The notes beneath the pieces were generated by a model. The model saw only the letters and a list, made by a program, of their open reading frames with translations. It had not been told where the DNA came from and did not search any database. 16,958 nt of DNA from Candidatus Acidifodinimicrobium mancum (GTDB lineage: Archaea; Nanobdellota; Nanobdellia; Parvarchaeales; Parvarchaeaceae): contig JADFAP010000039.1 of the NCBI GenBank assembly GCA_015121965.1, positions 3,917 through 20,874 on the forward strand. The letters run 5' to 3'. Below, in pieces: positions 5,920-12,920 of this stretch. Every line of letters starts with the position of its first letter. Within the stretch, counting starts at the first letter, position 1. The translations under genes and the position numbers were made by a program.

Positions 5920-8157
5920 ATGGCAGAAACAGCTAAAGACTACACTATCTCAAGGGAGGAAGGCGAGATTGTTTTAACGCTAACTATAAAACTAAGTATA
6001 CTATACCCAAATCCAGAGGACAATGAGGACATATTCGAAAAGGTTGTAGACGCGATAATCGAGAGCGGGGGGGTTACCTCTCTTGTCATAGTCAGTGACA
6101 GGAATTATATCTATGTCAAGGATGAGGTAGAGTTTTTTGATGACATAGCAGATAAGTACAAAGCCATATTTCAGACGGACATAGTCGCCCCATTCGGGCT
6201 GGAAATACAAAGGGACTTTCCGCAAGAAGTTTCGATGTTCAACTACGTCCTGTACTCAAGGTTCAAGAGGGATCCAATAGGTGCCTTCGTATACGGTTCG
6301 AGGGCTATAAGAGAAATAAAGGTTAAGGTCGACAGAAATCCATCGGACGGCATAAAATCGGTGCTAGACAAGTTTGTAAGGCTGGTTGACGTTCTTTCCT
6401 CTTTGCTCATAGTCAAGAGAGCAACTCCTTACATCTTAGGGTACAAGGTGGGTGACAGGGCGCCATATAAAGCGTTATTAAAGCCGATAATCAGGCCGAA
6501 TTTCACGTACACAAGAATAATGGCTGAAGCACCAGTATCCGCAATAGAAGTGGAGAGCTATAAGATACCCAATTCGGACAACTCTGAAGTTACGATATAC
6601 AAGATACCTGGAGTGTCTAGCTTTCTCTACCATCTCATGCCCCCAGAGCTTACACTCAATGTTGATGAGTATAACCTGCTTGATCAGGTCAGGGCTTCCT
6701 TCATAGACTACAAGCCACAGGAAAATGAGTTCGTAAACCCGCTGAGGATGAGGGAGGTGTTCTTCAATATCGGCAAGGATCTTCTCGAGGAGCTTAACAC
6801 GAAACTAAAGTACAACCTCCCGTTTGATCAGTTGTCTAGGCTTGCAAACATCCTTGTCAGACTTACGGTCGGATTCGGCATAACCGAGGTCATATTGATG
6901 GATGAGAATGTGGAGGATATATACTTGAACTCGCCGATAGGTGATTCCACACTTTTCGTAAAGCATTCAAAGTATGGGGAATGCAGGTCGAACATAATCC
7001 CAAACGCGAAGGAGGTTGAGGCATGGGCATCGAGGTTCAGGCTAATCTCCGGAAGACCATTGGACGAGGGGCACCCCGTACTCGATACAGAGCTTATCAC
7101 TGAAAACATAAGCGCCAGAGTGGCGATAGCCCAGAGACCTTTGTCTCCTTATGGGCTGAGCGTAGCACTTAGAAGACACAGAAGTAAGCCTTGGACGCTC
7201 CCTCTATTTGTTGATAATAAGATGGTTTCACCCTTCGCAGCAGGACTCTTGTGGTTTATGGTGGAAGGCGCGAGGACTTTCTTGATTAATGGCACAAGAG
7301 GCTCAGGCAAGACCTCCTTCCTTACAGCACTGATGCTGATGCTGATGAAGAAATACAGGATAATAACCGTGGAGGATACCCTAGAACTGCCCATCTCCTC
7401 CTTCGTAAATCTTGGCTACGATGTTCTTTCCTTTAAGGTTCAGAGCGCAATAGTCGGCGAAAAGGGTGAGATGTCAGCTGATGAGGGTATAAGGACTACT
7501 CTTAGGCTGGGTGATAGCGCGCTTATAATAGGAGAGGTCAGGAGCCTGGAGGCGAGGGCGCTGTACGAAGCGATGAGGGTTGGAGCATTGTCAAATGTGG
7601 TAATGGGCACTATACACAGCGAGAGCCCCTACGGTGTCTTTGATAGGGTTGTTAATGATCTGGGCGTTCCAGTCACTAGTTTCAAGGCCACAGACATAAT
7701 AATATCCACAAACAAGATAAGAAGCGTCGACAGGTTGACGGAGAAGAGGAGGGTACTGAATATCACGGAAGTGAGGAAGGAATGGAGCAAGGACCCGCTT
7801 TACGAGAATGGGTTTTTGGACTTGGTGCAGTACGACATAGCGAGTGATGAGCTTAAGCCTACAAAAGCTATGCTGGAGGGTGACAGCTACGTCGTGAAGC
7901 AGATAGCTTCAAATGTCAAGGGGTGGGCTGGGGACTGGGACATGGTCCTTGACAGCATATACTCCAGGGCGAATCTGCTGGATTCATTGGTTAAGTATGC
8001 GAATAAGGTTAACAGGGACTTCTTGGAGGCGGAATTCACATCGAAGGCGGTTGATAAATACTACGACATAGTCTCCAGCTTGAATGAAAAGTACGGCTAC
8101 GCAGAGAGCAAAAACATATCGGAGTTGTTCAATTTATGGCTAAACACCCAAAAGTGA
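5920..8157 (+). CDS. Type II/IV secretion system (archaellum/pilus-type) ATPase, GspE/TadA/FlaI family
   Basis: Hexameric ATPase expected to power assembly of a type IV pilus-like filament or secretion at the membrane. Walker A GTRGSGKT lies at residues 458-465. The Asp-box-like VEDT is at 484-487, Walker B IIGEVR has its Glu at 539, and the His-box GTIHSE has His566. The N-terminal ~400 residues form a large family-specific domain. About 120 residues follow the ATPase core, so the 745-residue protein is well longer than a typical archaellum FlaI of ~550. Start at ATG 5920 rather than 5899 because of the promoter position. The next gene is the matching platform protein, overlapping by 22 bases. 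No pilin, prepilin peptidase or FlaH-like gene is adjacent, so archaellum, adhesion pilus and other secretion cannot be told apart. Confidence 0.9.
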   Translation: MAETAKDYTISREEGEIVLTLTIKLSILYPNPEDNEDIFEKVVDAIIESGGVTSLVIVSDRNYIYVKDEVEFFDDIADKYKAIFQTDIVAPFGLEIQRDFPQEVSMFNYVLYSRFKRDPIGAFVYGSRAIREIKVKVDRNPSDGIKSVLDKFVRLVDVLSSLLIVKRATPYILGYKVGDRAPYKALLKPIIRPNFTYTRIMAEAPVSAIEVESYKIPNSDNSEVTIYKIPGVSSFLYHLMPPELTLNVDEYNLLDQVRASFIDYKPQENEFVNPLRMREVFFNIGKDLLEELNTKLKYNLPFDQLSRLANILVRLTVGFGITEVILMDENVEDIYLNSPIGDSTLFVKHSKYGECRSNIIPNAKEVEAWASRFRLISGRPLDEGHPVLDTELITENISARVAIAQRPLSPYGLSVALRRHRSKPWTLPLFVDNKMVSPFAAGLLWFMVEGARTFLINGTRGSGKTSFLTALMLMLMKKYRIITVEDTLELPISSFVNLGYDVLSFKVQSAIVGEKGEMSADEGIRTTLRLGDSALIIGEVRSLEARALYEAMRVGALSNVVMGTIHSESPYGVFDRVVNDLGVPVTSFKATDIIISTNKIRSVDRLTEKRRVLNITEVRKEWSKDPLYENGFLDLVQYDIASDELKPTKAMLEGDSYVVKQIASNVKGWAGDWDMVLDSIYSRANLLDSLVKYANKVNRDFLEAEFTSKAVDKYYDIVSSLNEKYGYAESKNISELFNLWLNTQK

Positions 8158-10244
8158 ATTCATTCTCTTTTGCTTCATTCATAGAGTATTACACTAAGGG
8201 CGAGCTCGTTCCCAGAGATCTCTATGACGCCGATAAAAGAGTGAGAGAAGATCTTAAGTCCTTAGAGTATAAAATATTCAAGACAAAGAACCCTTCTCTT
8301 CTTAGCAGGTTCGTAAAGTTTGGCTCTAGCACCGTCGGTAGGTTCATAAAATTTAGCCTGAAGGAGAGCGACGAGAAGAAGCTAAACACACTCCTATACA
8401 TGATAGGGGAGGACTTTGACGCAAAGCAGCTGTACGGGTTTTCGCTGTTCACTTTGATACTTGGTGTATTCTTAGGTATAATCCTCATTGTTTTTGGGCA
8501 GATACTCGCAGGAATAGCCCTGATTGTGCTTGGCATTGTATCCATGCCGTTTATTCAATCATATCCAAAGAGAGAGTTTCAGGTGAGGATGAGCAAGGCA
8601 TCGAGTGATCTTGTGACATTCATCCTATACATGATAATCTCAATGCGGCAGACGTCTAACCTGGAGACTGCAGTACAGTTTGCAGCAGACAACTTAAGCA
8701 GCTACCTGGCTTTCGATCTGAAGAAGCTCCTATGGGACACAGCAAGCAGAAAATACAAGAACATAAAGGAAGCGCTCGATGACTACTCCATAAGATGGGC
8801 CAAGTACAATCCAAGCTTTGCGGATTCTCTTTTCCTTATAGAGAGCTCGGTCTACCAGAGGGACGAGGATATAAGGCTGCAGCTTTTGGATGAGGCTTCG
8901 AACAGGATACTTAGCGGCACTTTGGAGGACATGAGCAAGTACGCCGTAGACTTAAAGGAGCCTCTAAACACAATATATATGATTGGGATGGTCCTGCCTG
9001 TCCTAGGGTTGGTATTGGCTCCGATGATAACGGCTTTTGTGTCTATACCTGATTTTGGTCCATTACTGTTCTTGATGTATGACATTGGTCTTCCGCTGAT
9101 GGTGTATTTCCTGATACGTGACAAACTTTTGACAAGGCCGACTGGATTTGCTCCCCCTGACATAAATAGCATCCCTAATCTTCCAGGAATAGGCTACTTT
9201 TTTGTGAAGTTTGGCGGAAAGAAGCGACGTGTAAGTGCATTAATTCCTGCAATTCTGGTCTTTATTCCGTTCCTGATGATGTTCATATTGCTGATACCAG
9301 AGCTTTCAACATTCGGTCCTTCGCAGGTCTATATTTCCTTGATACTTAGCGTCGGAATCGGCGTAAGCATTTACACTTATCTAAAGCTTTCAATATTCCA
9401 GCTGATAAGCGCAAGGGAAGAGCTCGCATCAATACAAAATTACCTTGCTTCGGTTGCCTTTCAGCTCAGTTCTTTCCTGTCACAAGGCAACCCTCCCGAA
9501 TCTGCGATGTTTAAAGTTGCAGACACGATGCAGAACACCCCCGTCATGAGCTTCTTCAACGTGACTGTCAATAATATCCAGAAGCTTGGGCTAAGTCTTA
9601 AAGAGGCGCTTTTTAATCAAAATGTTGGAGCTACCAAATTTTTCCCGTCAAACATGCTTATAGTCGTGATGAGGATTTTCATAGAGTCTGCGCAGAAGAG
9701 CGTCAATGCGGCGTCTTCGGCGATGCTTTACATATCAAGGCACCTCTCCAATCTGAAGAAGATAGACAACGACATAAAGAATCTTCTGGATGACGTCACC
9801 TCCGGTATGAGGGTTGAAGTAGGGCTTCTAAGCCCTATAATGGCTGGTATCGTCGTTGGGATGACTGCGCTTATAGGCAGCGTACTCACTTCTTTGTCTT
9901 CCAACATCTCGACGATTCAGGCCAGCATATCCGCCAGCTCCGGTCCAGCCTCTGGAGCGTCGTCTATGGTTCCTTTTGCATTCAGCCTTTTCAACCTCTC
10001 TGGTGGAGCAATACCACTCTATGTATTCCAGATGGTGATAAGTCTCTACATAATTACATTGAGCCTGATAATAGGCTATTCTATCTCGATGATAAACAAT
10101 CCCAACGATTCTATAGACATAAGGGATAAGATGGCATCTACGCTGCTGATATCAATCATCCTATACGCTCTAATATCAGTTATCGTGACATTTGCCTTCT
10201 CGGCTATGGGCGGATCAGTCCTTGCTGCGACGCATATAATATGA
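8136..10244 (+). CDS. Type II/IV secretion platform membrane protein, two-module TadC/FlaJ family
   Basis: Multi-span membrane partner of the preceding ATPase; it is expected to form the inner-membrane platform on which pilin-like subunits are assembled. The 702 residues contain two GspF-like helical cytoplasmic modules: one around residues 150-270 (RMSKASSDLVTFILYMI, then a helix-rich stretch) and one around 420-560 (AREELASIQNYLASVAFQL). Membrane segments flank them: two hydrophobic segments at about 100-145, then pairs at roughly 280-330 and 365-430, and four near the C-terminus. Length exceeds FlaJ (~550). ATG 8136 overlaps the ATPase gene by 22 bases and has GGAG about eleven bases upstream. 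A GTG at 8154, forming a GTGA overlap with the ATPase stop, is an alternative start. Confidence 0.88.
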   Translation: MAKHPKVNSFSFASFIEYYTKGELVPRDLYDADKRVREDLKSLEYKIFKTKNPSLLSRFVKFGSSTVGRFIKFSLKESDEKKLNTLLYMIGEDFDAKQLYGFSLFTLILGVFLGIILIVFGQILAGIALIVLGIVSMPFIQSYPKREFQVRMSKASSDLVTFILYMIISMRQTSNLETAVQFAADNLSSYLAFDLKKLLWDTASRKYKNIKEALDDYSIRWAKYNPSFADSLFLIESSVYQRDEDIRLQLLDEASNRILSGTLEDMSKYAVDLKEPLNTIYMIGMVLPVLGLVLAPMITAFVSIPDFGPLLFLMYDIGLPLMVYFLIRDKLLTRPTGFAPPDINSIPNLPGIGYFFVKFGGKKRRVSALIPAILVFIPFLMMFILLIPELSTFGPSQVYISLILSVGIGVSIYTYLKLSIFQLISAREELASIQNYLASVAFQLSSFLSQGNPPESAMFKVADTMQNTPVMSFFNVTVNNIQKLGLSLKEALFNQNVGATKFFPSNMLIVVMRIFIESAQKSVNAASSAMLYISRHLSNLKKIDNDIKNLLDDVTSGMRVEVGLLSPIMAGIVVGMTALIGSVLTSLSSNISTIQASISASSGPASGASSMVPFAFSLFNLSGGAIPLYVFQMVISLYIITLSLIIGYSISMINNPNDSIDIRDKMASTLLISIILYALISVIVTFAFSAMGGSVLAATHII

Positions 10245-10296
10245 TGCCTGACTTATAGTAAGTATGGCCTACTTCTGATGTAAGTCCTGCTTCATT

Positions 10297-11043
10297 TTAT
10301 CTTCGCTTAGAATCAAGATACTCTATAAGTTTTCTGTAAGCTTCTATGACTCCGATGTCTACCCACATCCCGGCATACACCTGTGAGTAGATTGCCGTCT
10401 TATTAAGCATCCATGATATCAAGCTTCCGAGGTGATCTACATTCTTGCTTGACTTCACATACTCCTCTATAAGTCCTTTAGCGTCCTTCTTGAAAACATA
10501 TAAACCCATACTTATCAGCGTGCTGCCTGGATTCTCTGGCTTTTCAGTCAAGCTCATTACCTTCCCATTTTTATTAATCTCTACAACGCCGAATCTCTTG
10601 GCTTCCTCTTTGTATTTTACGTCATACAGCCCGATCACATCTTGATTAATTCTGTAAAACTTGTCGAATATACTTTTTAGCTTGAAATCGAAAAAATTAT
10701 CGCCGGCTATAACCACAAAATCGCCGTCTACTACCTCTTCGTTCAGGACATAGTTCAATCCTTTCACTGCGCCGAACTTCTCCTCTTCACTTCTTGTTGG
10801 TTCTATCACAAGTTTTAGTTTCTTGTTGTACCTCTGTTGCATCAAGTCCACATAGTGTAAGAATTGGTCGGAGAACCTCGAATTTGTGGAGATGATGACT
10901 TTATCAAGTTCAACGTCGCTGATGTTGTCCAATATGTGCGTTAGGAGGGGCTTTCCAGCGATGGGAAGCAGCTGTTTTGGAATGAACTCTGACAGCGGCA
11001 TAAGCCGTCTTCCGTATCCTCCAGCCAAAATTATTGCAATCAT
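10297..11043 (-). CDS. Sugar-1-phosphate nucleotidyltransferase (RmlA-like)
   Basis: Predicted to join a sugar-1-phosphate with an NTP to give an activated nucleotide sugar for glycan synthesis. The 248-residue Rossmann-like protein begins IILAGGYGRRL and continues PLSEFIPKQLLPIAGKP, the signature loop and catalytic lysine region of the family. GDNFF holds a metal-binding Asp, and LTEKPENPGS and DIGVIEAY match the sugar-binding and C-terminal parts. It lacks a left-handed beta-helix acyltransferase extension, which favours glucose-1-phosphate thymidylyl- or uridylyltransferase over bifunctional GlmU-type enzymes. Nucleotide and sugar specificity cannot be read from sequence. It stands alone, convergent with the secretion genes. 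A link to glycosylation of surface proteins is possible but unproven. Confidence 0.9.
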   Translation of the reverse strand: MIAIILAGGYGRRLMPLSEFIPKQLLPIAGKPLLTHILDNISDVELDKVIISTNSRFSDQFLHYVDLMQQRYNKKLKLVIEPTRSEEEKFGAVKGLNYVLNEEVVDGDFVVIAGDNFFDFKLKSIFDKFYRINQDVIGLYDVKYKEEAKRFGVVEINKNGKVMSLTEKPENPGSTLISMGLYVFKKDAKGLIEEYVKSSKNVDHLGSLISWMLNKTAIYSQVYAGMWVDIGVIEAYRKLIEYLDSKRR

Positions 11044-11061
11044 AGTCTATTCTAAAAAGTC

Positions 11062-11071
11062 ATATATTAAA
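11062..11071 (-). promoter_or_regulatory. Candidate box A for the nucleotidyltransferase gene
   Basis: Minus strand TTTAATATAT, preceded by a run of T, ends 18 bases before the ATG. The predicted start site falls on or next to the start codon, in keeping with the absence of a Shine-Dalgarno. Confidence 0.45.
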
Positions 11072-11133
11072 AACATTGGCATTCTATTTTTTAGATAGCC
11101 ATAAAAAGCCCTTAAAAGCGTAGAATATCAAGT

Positions 11134-11141
11134 TTTATAAA
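11134..11141 (+). promoter_or_regulatory. Candidate box A for the short histone-fold gene
   Basis: TTTATAAA, close to the archaeal consensus, 39 bases before the ATG. It predicts a start site near 11160-11164 and a short 5' leader carrying the GGAGG site. A weaker A/T box, CTTAAAAG at 11111-11118, would start transcription near 11141 and add the hairpin described for 11144-11175. Confidence 0.5.
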
Positions 11142-11143
11142 GG

Positions 11144-11175
11144 ATTACCTCCTAATTATGCTAAAGGAGGGTGAT
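11144..11175 (+). promoter_or_regulatory. Hairpin able to mask the Shine-Dalgarno of the short histone-fold gene
   Basis: CCTCCT at 11148-11153 is the exact complement of AGGAGG at 11165-11170. The pairing extends outward with ATTA (11144-11147) against TGAT (11172-11175), with one G-U pair and a single bulged G at 11171. The loop is 11 bases. It would bury the whole GGAGG site five bases before ATG at 11181. It only matters if transcription starts upstream of about 11145, which is uncertain because the stronger box A predicts a later start. Confidence 0.4.
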
Positions 11176-11180
11176 TTAAA

Positions 11181-11360
11181 ATGGCAGATTTTGTAAGAAA
11201 GAATGCAGTTAAAGCCGAAGTCAAAAAAGTGGGCAAGGGCATGAGATGTCCTGACGACACTATAGAATCATTTGACAAGGCAATAAAGTCCATGATAGCC
11301 AAGGCGGTGGAAAGAGCCAAGGCAGACGGCAGAAAGACTGTCAGAGGACAGGACTTTTAA
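11181..11360 (+). CDS. Short histone-fold protein (DUF1931-like), 59 residues
   Basis: Small basic protein translated by hand from the ATG at 11181, with a strong AAAGGAGGGTGA site upstream. The segment MRCPDDTIESFDKAIKSMIA (21-40) followed by KAVERAKADGRKTVRGQDF aligns with the long central helix and second loop of archaeal histones, where AGRKTIKAEDI binds DNA. Arg51-Lys52-Thr53 and the Arg55/Asp58 pair occupy the expected places. The chain stops where histone helix 3 should begin, so it is shorter than the 66-69 residue archaeal histones. It resembles the short DUF1931-like proteins of other archaea. Probable nucleoid or DNA-binding role, but DNA binding is inferred. Transcribed alone, with a T-rich tract after the stop. 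Confidence 0.78.
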   Translation: MADFVRKNAVKAEVKKVGKGMRCPDDTIESFDKAIKSMIAKAVERAKADGRKTVRGQDF

Positions 11361-11379
11361 GCCAGGACAAGCGACTTTA

Positions 11380-11407
11380 AAGTTTTTATTTTTTTAAGTT
11401 TTTATTT
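11380..11407 (+). terminator. Oligo-T terminator region containing a 12-base direct repeat
   Basis: Runs of five, seven and five T follow the histone-fold gene by 20-45 bases, as expected for archaeal intrinsic termination. The 12-base AAGTTTTTATTT occurs perfectly at 11380-11391 and again at 11396-11407. The second copy runs into TTTATTTAAA, which may also serve as box A for the next gene. Confidence 0.55.
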
Positions 11408-11428
11408 AAACGGTGAGAAGTATTCTCT

Positions 11429-11884
11429 GTGGTAGATGTAGCATTAATCTCAGGTATAATAATCATTGCAGTTGCTGTAATAACTCTAGTCAGGATAATA
11501 AAACCTCTTCTTGAGGGAGTTGCTATAATAATCCTCATAATAATAGGCAGTGCGCTTATCTTCCATGCAACTCCTCTTGTCGGTCTGCCGAACTTTCACA
11601 TACCTGTATCAGAAGGACCGAATATAATGGGCGTCAGTGCTGGTGTGGATAATACGACGGATCTAGCGGTCTTCAATGCTTACCCTATATCGATAGGTTC
11701 CTTCTCAGCAAGCGTCGGAGGGAAGAGAGCAAGTGTCCTGAACAGCGGCTTGTCAATAGGCGGATTCAAGTTCGGAGTAGTCATCTTAAATTCCACGCGA
11801 CATGGAACCGTAGTCCTCAACAGCAGCACTCAGCTCTTCGGTTTCTCACTTGGGAGCCTGTCGGCTGAGTACAATTATACATAA
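11429..11884 (+). CDS. Small hypothetical membrane protein with extracellular beta-like domain
   Basis: Not recognised as a named family. The 151-residue protein starts with GTG, twelve bases after GGTGA. Two hydrophobic segments lie at about residues 5-24 and 28-47, separated by a short RIIKPLLEG turn, so it is either a hairpin in the membrane or a double anchor. The remaining ~100 residues alternate Gly/Ser and hydrophobic residues (SIGSFSASVGGK, SIGGFKFGVV, LFGFSLGSL), suggesting a beta-rich domain, and have four N-x-S/T sequons (NTT, NST, NSS, NYT). No cysteine is present. It may be a surface protein. It is co-oriented with the short histone gene but separated from it by an oligo-T tract. 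Coding is supported by frame length and the domain layout only. Confidence 0.65.
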   Translation: MVDVALISGIIIIAVAVITLVRIIKPLLEGVAIIILIIIGSALIFHATPLVGLPNFHIPVSEGPNIMGVSAGVDNTTDLAVFNAYPISIGSFSASVGGKRASVLNSGLSIGGFKFGVVILNSTRHGTVVLNSSTQLFGFSLGSLSAEYNYT

Positions 11885-11921
11885 GTGTTATTCATAATTA
11901 AACCCGGAGATTGATTAAGAC

Positions 11922-12233
11922 TCACTCTGACTTATCAAGCTCTTTTTGAAGCTCTTGAAGTTTTTGGGTATCACTACTAAGGGCTTTATCAACGCTCTTT
12001 AGTCTAAACTCGATTATGTCGACCTTGTCTTTTAATCCTTCAAGAATCGTCTTCTTATCTTTTTTGATTAGTATCTGCCCAACAAGCTCATACAGTTCTT
12101 CGCTGTCAGGCGTCTTCTCCACCTCTTCAAGCGTCTTCTTCAGCTCGTTGTACTGCAACTGTAGGTTCTGCTTCTGCGCAGTGTTAAGCTGAAGCTGCTG
12201 TCTTAACGTTTCGTACTCTTCTTCTTTATTCAT
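11922..12233 (-). CDS. pfdB: Prefoldin beta subunit
   Basis: Subunit of the hexameric prefoldin chaperone (two alpha, four beta), which captures unfolded proteins and passes them to the thermosome. The 103 residues show the beta-class layout: an N-terminal coiled-coil helix (about 5-43, Gln/Leu/Glu-rich), the central beta hairpins around ELYELVGQILIKKDKKTILEG (46-66), and a C-terminal coiled-coil helix (67-103). Its start overlaps the end of Pcc1 by eight bases, reflecting the conserved archaeal arrangement L37Ae-RpoP-Pcc1-prefoldin beta. The alpha subunit is not in the window. Confidence 0.93.
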   Translation of the reverse strand: MNKEEEYETLRQQLQLNTAQKQNLQLQYNELKKTLEEVEKTPDSEELYELVGQILIKKDKKTILEGLKDKVDIIEFRLKSVDKALSSDTQKLQELQKELDKSE

Positions 12234-12471
12234 ATTTATCTATCATCTCCAAAGTTTTTATAGTTGATATTAATGTATTCATGACTGAATGCAGCATTGA
12301 TGCATCGGCCGCTTTTATGTCTATTTGCATAATTCCTCCTTTGGTCCTAGCTGACAATTTAAATCTGTCACTTTTAGTGAACCCCCCAAGTAAGCTTGGG
12401 AGAGCGTTCTCTGCAAACTCTCTTCCTTTGTCTATCCTTAGGATGGCTTCAAACTTAAACGGCTTTGACAT
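12226..12471 (-). CDS. pcc1: KEOPS complex subunit Pcc1
   Basis: Small dimeric subunit of KEOPS, which with Kae1, Bud32 and Cgi121 makes the t6A modification at position 37 of ANN-decoding tRNAs. At 81 residues it has the usual size. The pattern FEAILRIDKGREFAENAL, FKLSARTKGGIMQIDI and DASMLHSVMNTLISTIKTLE fits the Pcc1 strand-helix-strand-strand-helix fold. Assignment is strengthened by its position between RpoP and prefoldin beta, a common archaeal context. The start overlaps the rpoP end by 17 bases and the stop overlaps the prefoldin start by eight. Confidence 0.85.
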   Translation of the reverse strand: MSKPFKFEAILRIDKGREFAENALPSLLGGFTKSDRFKLSARTKGGIMQIDIKAADASMLHSVMNTLISTIKTLEMIDKYE

Positions 12472-12595
12472 GTCTGCCTGTCTTTGGTGGATTCTTAATC
12501 AGTATCCTGCCGCCGCAGTAAGGACATCTGACGATCTCGCTGATCTCCTCCTGCTCAACACTTGCCCCGCAGTCAAAACACGTGTATTTTACCAT
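12455..12595 (-). CDS. rpoP: DNA-directed RNA polymerase subunit P (Rpo12/Rpc10)
   Basis: The 46-residue zinc-binding subunit of archaeal RNA polymerase, bridging Rpo2, Rpo3 and the assembly platform. Translated by hand because it is so short: it starts MVKYTCFDCG and contains CPYCGGRIL. Zinc ligands are Cys6, Cys9, Cys24 and Cys27, and the basic C-terminus KNPPKTGRHVKAV is typical. ATG lies one base after the L37Ae stop (TGATATG). It is fully overlapped at its 3' end by the start of pcc1 (17 bases), so the cluster is almost certainly one transcript. Confidence 0.95.
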   Translation of the reverse strand: MVKYTCFDCGASVEQEEISEIVRCPYCGGRILIKNPPKTGRHVKAV

Positions 12596-12596
12596 A

Positions 12597-12797
12597 TCAT
12601 TTGCTTATTTCGGATACAGAGAGCGAATATGCATCGCTGGCTATCTTGAGTCCGCAGTGCTTGCATTCCCATATGCCCGCGCTGATCCTCTTCATTGAAA
12701 GACTCTTACACCTAGGACACTTGTACTTCTTTGTCCTCGAAGCCCTTATCTCGTCGAGGTTCTTCCTTGTAGTAGCTCCGTATCTTTGGGTTCTCAT
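12597..12797 (-). CDS. rpl37ae: Ribosomal protein L37Ae (eL43)
   Basis: Zinc-binding large-subunit protein shared by archaea and eukaryotes. The 66 residues include a basic N-terminus (RYGATTRKNLDEIRASRTKKY) that contacts rRNA. One zinc site is formed by Cys27 and Cys30 in CPRC and Cys45 and Cys48 in WECKHCGLK. Typical length is slightly greater, but no motif is missing. First gene of the L37Ae-RpoP-Pcc1-prefoldin unit; divergent from the AsnC-RadA operon. Confidence 0.95.
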   Translation of the reverse strand: MRTQRYGATTRKNLDEIRASRTKKYKCPRCKSLSMKRISAGIWECKHCGLKIASDAYSLSVSEISK

Positions 12798-12832
12798 GGA
12801 AAATTTTCACTATGCATTATAAGTTCTTCCCC

Positions 12833-12840
12833 TATTTAAG
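12833..12840 (-). promoter_or_regulatory. Candidate box A for the L37Ae operon
   Basis: Minus strand CTTAAATA, 35 bases before the ATG, predicting a short leader of about 10-14 bases without a clear Shine-Dalgarno. A nearer TTATAATG (17 bases before the ATG) is an alternative, but its spacing would place the start inside the gene. Confidence 0.4.
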
Positions 12841-12890
12841 CATTTTTTCAGCTAGAAAAAGAAGGCATCAATTCATAAGGAGAAGGAAAG

Positions 12891-12898
12891 TTTTTAAT
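12891..12898 (+). promoter_or_regulatory. Candidate box A for the AsnC-RadA-Mrp operon
   Basis: TTTTTAAT preceded by GGAAAG, a good BRE-like purine tract, and ending 22 bases before the ATG at 12921. Predicts a leaderless mRNA for the first gene. RadA, second in the operon, has a GGAGG site instead. Confidence 0.55.
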
Positions 12899-12920
12899 CT
12901 TGTGAATATTAAGATAAGAC

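Noticed and set aside
10263..10277. Short palindrome AAGTATGGCCTACTT between the platform gene and the nucleotidyltransferase
   Set aside because: Only five paired bases and no following T-run in either direction, too weak for a terminator or operator.
12281..12822. Plus-strand frames of 122 and 86 residues opposite Pcc1, RpoP and L37Ae
   Set aside because: They are antisense shadows of firmly identified genes.
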